A DNA stretch of 64,000 nucleotides from Anastatus disparis (Eukaryota > Arthropoda > Insecta > Hymenoptera > Eupelmidae). Below the pieces are notes generated by a model. It made no database searches. It had not been told where the DNA came from and was given only the letters and a program-made list of their open reading frames with translations. Positions 25,348 through 38,400 of the stretch are shown here, one piece after another. The first letter of the stretch is position 1. The number at the start of each line of letters is the position of its first letter. The stretch spans positions 12,707,501 to 12,771,500 of the forward strand of contig JAFFSR010000136.1 in NCBI GenBank assembly GCA_017163975.1. The letters run 5' to 3'. The position numbers and the translations under genes were made by a program.

Positions 25348-26415
25348 GAAATATCGACATAATATAATATAATAATATTGTAAAATTCACCTGCTGAAAA
25401 GAGCAAAACTAATAATTAAATGATAGATATACAAAATCAATGACATGGAATAGGCCACTCAGTGTAAGAATAAAACAAAAAATGTATTATGTATAAAATC
25501 GGAGTTTATTTATGGAAATTATGCACGCGTTAGCGTGAATTACGGTAATAATATCAGCTTATTTAGAACAAACGACTCGACCTGTGAGACCTGTTGTGTG
25601 CTGTTACTGGCACGTATGTATAGCAGGAAGCCTTGGAAACAATGAATAACAATAACGAAGCTACGTTGAACGAGCCTTCTTTTTTTATCATTCGTTTTCT
25701 TTTTCGTTCATTCATTTGTAACGACAATAGCAAGTAGAAATTTTTGTGTTTCACCAGCGTGAAAACAACTTTTCTTTGACTTTTAGTTTATTTCTGCCTT
25801 GGGCTTTGTGTTTGGAATTGCTTTTTCTACATATTACATAGGAGCTTTATTTATGGGTTTGTTAAAGTATTGAACAAAAGTAAGCTAAATTAGGTATTGT
25901 TTTTGAAACAATGGTTTTTATTTTTTGAAAACATAACAAAATACGTTTACTTTTATACACGTATATGTACAATTTTTTTAATAGCTTTCTTTCTTCGTAA
26001 GGCACATAAGGTGTGATTATTTGGTATACTTTAAATACTTGTAGTTACTTATTTAGATTAACATGTATAAAAATTTGATTGGACTTACAAATGCATAACT
26101 ATTATTTTTTACATGATATTAGCTATCCTTACAATGTTTTGTCTCATGCTTTTAGAAGCACTGTATCTACATATACGAATCGTAATATTTTTTCACAAAA
26201 ATCACAGCAAGTCTTTTAAAAAAAATTTTGCCATGCACTACATTATTTTATCGTTACTCCTATCAAAGTTTTGTGTGCAAACTTTTTCTTTTCATCCTCA
26301 TTCTTATAAGTTGCAAAGTGAAAAAGCACACGAGTAACATTGTGACAATCTTGATAAAATTGAATCTTAATAATCTCTTTGTGCCTACGTTACTCGTCTC
26401 GTAGGGAGCGTACTG
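25348..26415. other. Intergenic sequence and glycerol kinase 3' UTR
   Basis: The part near 26415 should be the 3' UTR of the minus-strand kinase. Two ORFs of 63 and 74 codons in this stretch are low-complexity and lack splice or domain support. Confidence 0.45.
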
Positions 26416-29400
26416 TCAGTACCAATCTTTAAATCTTTCAATTGCTCTTTTCCAATCTTTCAATACTTTTTCGTACTCTGCGTGTCTTTCTTTGTTAGGA
26501 TAAAATACTTTTTCAACTTTACGAAGTTTTAAAATATCTTCCTTACTCTTCCAAATTCCTGTAAAAAAATGAGTTTGAATTATTCATATAATTAATTGCA
26601 TTGACATTATTCTAAAATTGTTAATAAAATTTTGAATAACTACTATTAATGTTCTTTTTTTAGTTTAAAATTATTTGTTTTTCAATAAAAGTCTAATTGT
26701 CAATATATTATTTACATTGTAAATTATAATAAGAAAATATTAAAATAGTTCAGTCACACATAGGTGAAAAAAGATGAATGTGTACGTGAAATGCTTCTCG
26801 TGTTCCACAGTCTGCATTGACCACAAAGTCAAAGTTTTATTCACATTTATTAATATTTTTCTACGAAAACAATAATTAACGAACCTCGAAAAGACACAAA
26901 ATTATTTTTTCATAAATCATCTATTTCAAAGTTTGTCCCATTTTCGCTTTTTTAAAATAATACTTTTTAATGAAATTAAATTTAAAAATTACTACGTTTT
27001 ATAAGAATACATTACATTATTTTGACTAGGTCAGTAATTAATAAATATTGAAAAAAATTGAAGATAATATTTAATAATTCCTTGAACACTTTAGATACAC
27101 AAATAGAATAAAAACATATTTTTCTTAAAAAATTTTAATGCTCTCAAATTTCTAAATTTTGATATGTAGTAAGTAAATTAATGGAAAGTAGAAACATTAA
27201 TAGTTTTTTCTAATATAAAAAAATTATTTTATGTAATATAATTATCTGTAAATGCAATTTTTAAACTATAAATTTTTCAACGAAAGTAATATAAAAACAT
27301 AAACCTTTTTGTAATCCAGCGAGGAAAGCAACTCCGAAAATTGTCATTTCGCTACTAGTACTTCGTTCTACTTCTAAATCAGTCAAATCAGCTAAAAGTT
27401 GCATTACAAAATCATTCCGCGATACTCCTCCGTCAACTCTGAAAAAATAAAAATAATTTTATCATCATTAAACATCCAAATGCTCTTCACATATGAAAAT
27501 TAAAACATGACTTTACATACTTCAACGAGGTGTATGAAAATTTAGTTTCATGTTGAATGCACTCGTATATCAATAATATCCTAAAAATTAAGCTTTCTAA
27601 CATAGAACGTACTAAGTGGGCTTTGTGAGTGGTTGGCTTAACACCAAGGAATCCTGCTGCTGCTTCATGATTATTTATTGGTGCCTAAATTTAAAAAGAA
27701 TAATTTTAAAACTATTTTAAGAATTTTTATTTTTATATCTTTATTTATGTGATTTTAATTCAATATAAAGTCACAAAAACGCGTTTATAATTAAAATTTT
27801 TTAATTTTATACTATTTTCTTAATCGAATATTGCTAGAGCAATTTTAATAATTAATGTTAAAATTAAAAACAACTAAATTTCAATTCTTTTTTTCAGATT
27901 ATACCTGTAAACCACTAAAAGCTGGTACAAAAGAGACTCCATCAGAATCTTTTACAGAAGTTGCTAATTTGTAGGTATCTATTGGATTTTCGATTAATTC
28001 TGTAACAGAAAGTATTTTTCCATAAATATAAATTATTTAAATAAAAACATATTTAATTTATTATTTTGTGGTAAAATAAATAAATACCTAAAGACTTGGC
28101 CCATTCTATCACAGAACCCGTATCGTTTGATGCCCCTTCAACAACATACACAACTTCTGAACCAACGCGCCATCCAACTAAAGGATACAAACCTACAAAA
28201 ATTTAAATATTTATTAAAGATAGATATTATTTTTAAAAATCGAAGGTATATTGTATAAAATAGTTTTTTATGATAAAATTCATAAAAATATTTATGTTTA
28301 AATATCCAAGTGTTAATTAAACTGAAATCGCCACATGTTTTATTTGTTTTAAGCCAAAATTTTTTTAAATGTAAAAAAATATTCGAAAAATGAATGTTTA
28401 AAAAAAAAATATATATGTTAAACATTTATAAAGCACTTTTGAATACGTTTTTTATAAATCCAACATCACTGAAACGTGTATTATAAAAATTTTTTAAACA
28501 CAACAACTATCTAATTATGAGTCTATTTATAACCGTACCCCACCACTTCAGTTTTTAATCGGCCCCCATCACAAGAATTTATATTCATTCTTAGCTTCAG
28601 AATTTATATTCATTCTTAGTTTCAGAATTTATATTCATCTTTTTATATGTCTGTACGGGTTACACTTTGTAAATATTGATTTCTTTTTTTTAAGTTTTGA
28701 AAGTTTCTTTTAATTTTAATTTTACAATTGTACTGTTTAATGTAATAACACAAAAGTTTAAGGAGATGTAAAACGGACACTACACCTTTACTCATAAATA
28801 TTGCCTATCTTTTCATTTTATTGCAAAATTCTAGGAAAATAAATATACATTATCTTGTAGTATGTATCGTGACTATTATAAAGTTAAATTTTAAAATAAA
28901 TTCATTCATTAGTTTTTAATAACTTTAGGTTTCTAGCACAAAATCGAAAAATTTTAATATATGATATTGGAACCCAAAGTTATTAGGAATTAATGAATGA
29001 ATTTATTTGAATTTTAACTGAATAATGTTCATGGTACATACTACAAGCTAATGTATTTATTTTCCTGAAATCTTGCAATAAAATGAAAAGATAGGCAATA
29101 TTTATGAGTACTAGTGTAGTGTCTCCTTTTTGACACCCCCTTAATCAATTAAATGAAACAAAACATTCTAATAAATATTATATTCTTGAAAAATAAATTT
29201 TAACGGAATACAAAGCGTACATTTAAGTAAATTATTTTTTTTATTATAAATTTATTAATTATGTATGAAAATATTAAAAATACAAAGCATGAAGCTATTA
29301 CTAGTGAGAAAATTATAAATTTTTGAGCTTTTTTTTCTAATAACTCCATTGGCAGCTATGATTAGATACTTGAATGTATTTACAAATAAAGAATAATAAA

Positions 29401-32400
29401 GTATTTTACTAACAACCACAAAATTTTAACCAATTTAAAAGTTTAGTTTAATTTTGCTTATTTAACATGTAAAATTACCTGCAACCGAAGAATGTCGTTC
29501 ATGGCCCGTATTAACATTTACAAAAGTACCAGTACCCATGGTTACTTTAATTTCCCCTGGTTTAAAGCAACCCAGTCCAAAGAGTGAAGCCGATTGATCT
29601 GCTATTGAGCAGGCAATTGGTATTTCAACGCCAAATAGATTTGCTGGTACACATCCAAAATCACCTGCTGTGTCAACGACTTTGGGAAACATTTTAGGTG
29701 GCAAATTAAACATCCACATAGCCCAATTACCCCAAGACATTGTGAAAGGATCGAATAGTCCTGAAGCTGAGGCGCTTGATACGTCTGTTACGTGTTGACC
29801 TGCGTTTTAAATTATTAAATTTATTATTTTTCTATTGTTTATTTTTATCAAAATTGTTACAAATGGTTAAGAAAATATATTTTGATGATGAATTATCAGT
29901 TAAATTGTTAATTTTAGAATTAATCTAAAGTCTTGTATATTAAATTTAATATTTCAATCCTTTAGAAGTAATTCACAAAAACAATATTTAAAAAAAAATA
30001 AAATTTAATAGTTAATTATTATATGTCGAATAAAAGAATTTAAATACTTTCTAGTAAATAAATCGGTTATTTTTAAAATTCTGTAAGTTAAAAATTATAA
30101 ACTTTCAAAACATTAAACGAAAAACTGAATAGTTAATAAATGAGAAAAGATGTAATGAAAGCGAGATAAAATTTTATGATGAATTAGATTTCCTTGTGTA
30201 GGTAAATTCAAAAGACCATGACACAAAATTTCTAGAGTTACATTCGGAATATTAAAGATAATTGATTGAAATACGCTAACTTATGAAATTATCAAAAAAA
30301 TTGATGTGATAAACCGATAATTTTTCTATTCTGTGATCATATTAACATTTTGATATAAAATTAAATTGTATTTGACACCAAAAGTGTCACTAAAACACTA
30401 TTTAATCTTGTTAAACAAAAACTGGAACTATTAAGATAGACAAGTATTTTGCTTTGTTCGTAGCACGTTTATTCAAATCATAATAAACCATAGTCTAACA
30501 AAGCAAAAGATTTCTTAACTATGCAGCAAATAGCAAACACATAAAAAATTTAAAATATTATTTTAAAAACAGCAGAAATTTAAAATTGATTAATTACTAA
30601 TGAATGATTTTTCATCATTATAGTACCATTTCTTAATGATTTTTACTTTATCATGTCAAAAAAATAAAAGTTACCAAAAAAAATAATTTAATTTACTCTC
30701 TATTAAAACTTTCGCTGAAATTCCCTGGATTCTTCACATGGCATAGCATTTAAAATAATCATTCTTACTCATTAAATACATACCAGTTAATTTGTAGAGA
30801 AGCCAACAGTCGACGCCGCCGAAAACAGCTTTCCCACTTTCAGCTGCTGCTCTTAAACCATCCACGTTTTCCAAAGCCCATAATAAGCGCATTGTCATCT
30901 GTAATTTTTCTAATTGTAAGTTTAAAGAAGAAATTTTTGAATTTATTTATTAATTATGAGCTTTTTTATGGTGATATTTTATTTAGTAAGTTATGATGTA
31001 TTGTATTTATTTTACATTGAGAAAGAAACAGCCAGCGCATCGTACAATTAATTCATTGACATTGAGCGAGAGACATTAATTATAGTATACAACCTTTTTT
31101 CTGCTGACTGGTGTTAAACTGTTAGTTATCAATCAGTAGAATAGACGAAAGATCTTTTTATAATGTAAATGCATTTATTATGTTTAGCAAATATTTTTTT
31201 AAGCCAAAAAACAGCATATTTAGCATTAGAATTTTTCTAAGAATTTTGGCATCAATAACAATTTATCAAAGAATAGATATGGTTAATGATTAATTAAATA
31301 AATTATTAAATACCTGCTGATTCATGAGTCGAAGGACACTACCAGCTTGAAATCTTTTACTACGTGAGAATGTATACAGCACTCGTGAGCCGAATCGTAA
31401 ACCACGCATTGACATGGAAGCATTCCAGTCGTTTACCATTTTGTCTGCACGTAAATCTTTCCATGTTATAAAACTGAAAAAAAATTTATTAAAAAGTTAA
31501 TTAATTTTAAGATTGAATTTTCGCGATGAACTTAATGAATAAAGAAATAGAATATTTTTACTTTGGATTTGATATTTAATAAATTCCTTATTAACAATGG
31601 AAATAAATTTTTAATAAATGAACGATTGATAAAATTAGATAGGATTAGATAGCTCAAATAAATATTTACTTTTCTATTAAATAGAAATGTTTAGTATCTT
31701 CTTACTTGTGATAATGTTTGCCGGTTTTAAGATCCCAAGTGATGATACTACATCGCTGCGTGGATATGCCTAAAGTTTCAATTTTTGATGGTTCGATACC
31801 ACTTTCTGAAAAATATTAAATAATTCATAATATATAATTATAATTAATATCAACATTAATTAAAAGAGATTTAAAAAAAAGCTTGATATTTAAATTTTAA
31901 AAATTGTAGTACGTTTTCTCAAAATTAAAATTAGAATTATAAACTTTTTTCTCAAACTTTGATGTTTAAGACATTCTCTTAGAGTTCAAACTTAGAATTT
32001 AAAATAATTTTTTTAAGGATTAGTCTAATAAATTCATGAATTTTTTTACCTTTGAAACATTGCTTGATGACGCGAATGATGGAATTCCATAGCCAGTCTG
32101 GATCGATTTCAACGTAGCCAGGTTTTGGATATATTAATTCTACCTGTCATAATCAAAATAGATTAGCGAATAATAAAAATTCGTTAGGAATCTTGGTTAC
32201 TTTGTTCCGTTATGTTATATACTGTTTTAATGATTGTTTTATTTATGTGGTTTTTTTTATTTCACTTTGTTTGTTATTATTTTAAAAGGTAATTAAAATA
32301 AAATTCACATTTACTGGTAATTAAAAAAAACAAAATAATATATCACGAATTGTTCGAATTGATTTTTTAACAATTTAAAAAAAGATAATAAATTTTTAAA

Positions 32401-35400
32401 ACATTTTATTATAAAGATCTTTTGATTAAATTATCACCTTCCCTAACCCTAAAATGAGAATGTGAAAAAATGTATTCATCAAATACACATACGCATAATA
32501 ATATAAACAATAAAATAACACATTTACAAAACAAACATTTTGAATTTCAACGAAAAAATATATAAATTTATTCATTTTGAGCGTGTATTAATTTTTTAAT
32601 GAGAATCTATGAAAATAGACAAAAACTGACTAAAGATTAATGAAACTGTTTACACTAAATTCTTTAGTATAGTTACCATTAATTAAAATAAAAAGAAGGA
32701 ATTGCCAATACAATAATAATTGTTTATAAAATAAATTTTAAAAATTCAACAGTATTAAGAGCACACAACACATCAACTAACATATGCATCGACGTACAAA
32801 CGAATTGATTATAAGCACAGGTGATTTAGGCTGAATAATATAAACATTAATGTAAAAATACACGCGTACATGTATATTTATTAATTCACATTAGTAATAA
32901 TTAAAGTCGGTTTTTTAATTAAAAATAAGAACGTGTACATAACTGGTTATCCATATATTTATTATTGTCACGCATTAGTTTTAATAAATTTGCATGAACA
33001 TTATGTAAGTTGTTGATGTATATTCTTTCTTGTAAATTGAATTTGATAGCACGAGTTCATATTGTTTATTTATGATGAAATTTCACGATGTCAATTACTT
33101 TCTCTATTTAAAATATCCATAATAATAAAAGTAATGATTTTCTTTCCTCATTTATTTTTTAATGATAACAAAATTTACAACTTCTTTTTATTTATTATAT
33201 TCATTTACTGCACTGAGAAAAATTCTATCGTAAAAATTACTATTTGATATAGTAGCCATGGGACATACTTTATATGTACAAAAATTACTACTTCAAATAG
33301 TAATTTTTATACATATAAAGTATGTCCCATGGCTACTTTCTAAAATAGTAATTTTTATGATAGAATTTTTCTCAGTGTGGTAGTAAATGTACTACACACT
33401 AACTAAAAATGAGCTAATTTAAAAATTTTAAATAAATTCTTAGCTGAATTTTTTATTAAGTTTTTACTAAGGTTGTCATAAATTTTTCTTTCTTATATGT
33501 ATATACAATTGAAGCTTTGGATATAATAAGTACGTTAGTGCTTGAAAAACAAAAAATTATTGTCCAAAGAGATTTAAAATTAAAAATAGGATGATGTAAA
33601 ACCTGTCATGCTGTATTTTTTCGTATTTAACACTTCAAACTTATTAGTATTAAAATTCAATGTTTTTTGAAAACAAATTGTCAAAAATCAAAGAAATATT
33701 AACCAGAAATTCTTGAATTGTTAACCATATTCAAATAAAAATTTTGACTATTTTTACACGGGAAAAATGTTGTAAAAATTACAATACCCTGGTAGAAAAT
33801 AAACCATTTTTTGGCCATTTTTGTTGGCCAACGCATGTTAAAATGGCACTTATCTAGAAATTTTGGAAACTCTTTGTACAGAATTTCTAGATAAGTGTCA
33901 TTTTAACATGTGTTAACCAGCAAAAATGGCCAAAAAATGGTTTATTTTCTACCAGGGTAGTTATAAATAAAATTGTCACAAACTGACATTATAACAAAAA
34001 TTACCATAGTTTCTAGTGAATGCTATTATATTTCTCATAAATTGTACAAGAAACTGTACTAATTTTTTGCTATACACGGAGAGAAAAATCATGTTATTAT
34101 TCCATGAAATTTCAAGTGATCATTACATGATATTTCTTCACCGAATATTATCGAAGAAACAAGTGATTTTTCGATGATATTCATGTTTTTAATAGATGGC
34201 GATGCATCATGTTAAAATTACTTGAGACCCACGGGATTTTCACGTGGCACTCAAGTGAATTCATCGGTGGTGCGGCCGACTCAGTAGCACAGGCTTTGAA
34301 AGGAGATAGAGAGGGGGAGAGAGAGAGAGAGAAACAAAGTAACCAAAGGGCTTCGCTAATAAAAATCGACAGGAAAATGAACCCCCACTCTACTCGCACA
34401 GTATGTGTATTCTAACTGACTGCTGCTACGAAAATACACTTATATTCTTTAGTCTCTCTCTCCCTCCCTCTCTCCCTCTCTCTTTCAAAGCCCGCGCTAC
34501 TCGGTCGGCCCTACCACCATCGAATTCACTTGAGTTCCACGTGAAAATCCCGTGAGCGTCCAAGGAATAATATCATGGCGCCTATAGTATTTTAAGTTAG
34601 AATCAATTGACGTTAAATTAACTTGATCTCATGAGAACTTTACATAAATAATCATATAATTTTAACGTGTTAAATTTATCACGAGAAAATAACATGATTT
34701 TTCTCTCCGTGTAACGACAGTCTGTGACAGTTTTACTCAAAACTATTGAATTTTTAGAATATTTTTCTCCGTGTAATAATTGTGTCTTAATATTTATGAG
34801 TAATGTTTGCTGCTATTTTTTAAAAGAAAATTTTTCACACGAAATTTATATTCTAACAAATGTTTAAAAATACAAAACGTAATATTTTAAAATAGTATAA
34901 CAATTTTTTGAAAAAAATAAGCCATTACGTTAATAGTGTAATTTAATAATTTATTATTTTAATTTCTATTTTTATAGCTTTTTGACCATTTTCTTCTCTT
35001 GATTTTTGTATACACAGTATTTTTATAAGAAATTTGTATGAAAATTTCGGCCTATAAGAGTATGATATTGCAGTACCTAAGGTAAGTGTACTAGTTTCTG
35101 GACACGGGTAAAATCGCGATTTTACCCGTGTCCAGTTATTGGGTGGTACCATTCTTAAGGTGTCCAAAAACTGGTACACTTACCTAACACTTACAAGATT
35201 TTCGTATTTTTCTATATGTTTGTAAAAAATAATCTTACGCTTAGGATCCAAATAAAAATAGCAATATTATCGCGTGACCACACGTGCAGCTTACAGATGT
35301 TAATAGTTTTTGTTTTCTAATCGATGAAGAAGTTATCAACCGATAAAGAATTTAAAAAGACCACATTAAAACAAAACAAAAGTCATATAGGGTCACGTTA

Positions 35401-38400
35401 TTAACATATAAGTCTTTAATAAATCATTATAATGTTAAAAAATATAGCATTTTGTTAAATACTTTTAGTTTTAAATAATATTATATTTTTCAGTTATAAT
35501 ACAAATATTGTGCAAGACATTTGTTTTCACAGAAATAGCAATGATCGAACGTATGTGGGCAATTTATAATCAATAGAAGCGATAATTTCTATTAATCTTT
35601 CTTGTACAAAAATAAAAAACTTTCTCGCTAGAAGTTTTCTCTATACTTTATCCTCGTGAACGTTAAAAAATCCAATTTATAATTAGTATTAATTTTTAAT
35701 CAAAATACGAATAAATATATTCGAAGAAACAAAAAAGATAGACAGTTTAATAGTTGGATGAAAAATGAAAGTTTACGCGCTGGAACTTAGAAAAGGATTG
35801 TCCACAGATAAAAATTTAGTTTTTATAAAACAAATATTTTTAAAAAATGTCATACTATTCTAAATAAACATTACAATCACTGTAAGTTATATGAAACATA
35901 AGTTTAATAAATTTCAGCAATTTGGATTTTACTTTTGTTTATAATATGATTAAGATTATCACGAACTAATTTTTTTAATATAAACTTGAAATCCAAATTT
36001 TATGAAATCATAGATACGAAAAAAAACACATTAAATAAATTAGTGCTATTAAAAATATTTCCTCTTAAATTGACCTCGGCTTTGAATGTCGATTATGACA
36101 TATAGGATATATGGGTATATCTATAAAACTTGCGTGTTAAGTTCTTGACCTTTTACATACTTAATTCAGAAGATTATTTAATTTCCGTCACTATAAACCA
36201 GACAGGCAAGTGCATCAATTTATCTTTTTTTCAATAATTTGATGGTCTGCTAATACACAATATTTACAAAAATATTTTTATTTGACTTTATGTTACTTTT
36301 TAAAAATAAACTTCTATATTTGATGATTGATAAATTTCTATAAGGTGATAAGTATACAAAAATAGAATGTAGCAGATTCCATTTCACTCGGTTAGCTTAA
36401 ATAAAATTTAGAAAAATCAATTGATCTATGTAAACCTAATTATCCTCTTTTAAAAAAACGATGTCCGGATGTTGTGAAACATTTTATACTAAGAACGTGA
36501 TTGGTGGATTGAATAGAATCATATGATTGGCGAAAAACGAGATTTGATTTAATATAATATGCTTAAATAAAATCATCGATTTAAAATTTAATAACAAAAA
36601 TCATTGATAAATAATTAAATTATAATTATTGAGTTATAGTTTGATTTTTTAAATAAAATTATCAATGTAAACATCGCTAACTTCCGTTTACAAAATTCTT
36701 TTGTGTGAAGATGTCGAGAGTGCGAAGTACCGCTCTATATTCATTTGTTATTGTATATTTAAAATTAGAACATTGTAACAATTCTATGCCATTTACTTCT
36801 GAATTCTTTTTTTAAAAATTGTACCATAAAATAGTTATTAAGCAATAAATTTAGCAATAAATATTTTTTGAAAATACAGATGTTATCAACTTTTTAGCTT
36901 ATAACAAGGCAAATGATTTTGTAAATTTAAAAAAAGATTTAAAATATTTCGGAATATTTTAAAATAATTTATAAAAAAACCGATAAGTAATACAATTTTG
37001 ATAATATAATTTAATATATAAAATATTTCTAGATTGACAGCTTAAAAATTTTTTTTCAAAAATATAGTATAATACTTGCCTAAAATGTACTATTTTAAAA
37101 AGTTTTTTATTTAATTTCAAAATTTAAATTGAATCACGCTTAGAATAAACAGTTCTTCTGCAAAATAAAATAAAAAATTTTTTGGTTGAAAGAATAATAT
37201 AATTACTATAATTAAGAAAATATAGATTAGAATTTTTATTTTTATTTCTATTTTAAAAATAGGAACGATATACATATCGTTAAGAATGGATTTGAACTAT
37301 TTTATTTTTTATATATTTTATGGATTTCATATTGTTGAAAATATTAATTTTTAAATAACTTGATTCATTGGTTATTAAGAATTTAGGATTCCAATATTAC
37401 ATATTAAAATTTTTCTGGCACTTATTTTAATTCTCATTTAGGATATATCTTGAAAATCAAATACGTTAGATTTATATTAAGTGTATAAAAGCTAATATAT
37501 TCGTAAAATAACTTTTGACTTTGTAATAGTTTACGTTATTTAAATTTTGAAAGATTTAAGAAATGTCTAAAAAATAATCTAAAAGTTTACCATTTCTTCA
37601 ATTTTTTAAAATAATAATAAGAAAATGAATATAGCGATAATATATCTTTTAAATGGGATTTATTTTTCTCGAAGTTTTCCGTGTCTATAAATTCACTGAT
37701 GCCGCGTAAACTACTCTGATACATTAGTATATAACATCAATTTCTTTACTGATGCAGATAGTAGATATGAAATTATTATTATTTAATAATGAACAGAAAA
37801 TAATAACACTATATTAACGGTTAATCATTAAAAATTTATATACATTTAGATTAGATATAGAGCGCATTTGCGCGCATGGATTTTCTAGTTTTATAAAAAA
37901 GATCTTCAGTTGCGTCCTAAAGTTTTTTTATACAATACATGGTGTAATCAAATAAAAATTTATTTAGCTTTTACTAATATTTTCAATATATTCTTTTATA
38001 AATTTTAAATAAAAAATTATTTTAGGATTAACATTTTATAATGCACGTAAAAAATATTATGGTTTATTATGAATACATTTAGAGGGCAATAAAATATAAA
38101 ATGATAAAACTTTTAAAAATAATAAATTTATTCATCTGTAAGAGGAAAGTTGAAAATAAATTTTTTACATATATCGTTTTTTTATATGACACATAATTTA
38201 TACATTTGATGTATACTTGGGTGAATGTAAACAAAACTATCGTACATTTTATTGAAGTTACAACAATATTATTTTCTTATTTTTTTAAATTAAACAAAGA
38301 AGATAACGATTAATGTTCTATAATTAAATACGCACAAAATTGCATAGATTTACTTTCAAAAATTTGCATATCTATATAAAATGTCATTTTTCTTATGTAA

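Larger units (their letters stand above)
33757..34773. mobile_element. Outer foldback element interrupted by two inner elements
   Basis: Left end CACGGGAAAAAT (33757) and right end ATTTTTCTCCGTG (to 34773) are inverted and each is bounded by TA. Internal blocks TTGTCACAAACTGAC (about 33973) and ACAGTCTGTGACAG (about 34724) also pair, which ties the two halves together. The elements 33787-33957 and 34075-34711 sit inside it, so the outer element is the oldest. No ORF of significance. Confidence 0.6.

Noticed and set aside
25563..25754. Minus ORF of 63 codons with a basic N-terminus and hydrophobic middle
   Set aside because: No signal cleavage site, no splice signals and no recognisable family.
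34181..34415. Overlapping ORFs of 68-72 codons on both strands
   Set aside because: They are readings of one arm of a foldback element containing GA repeats, not genes.
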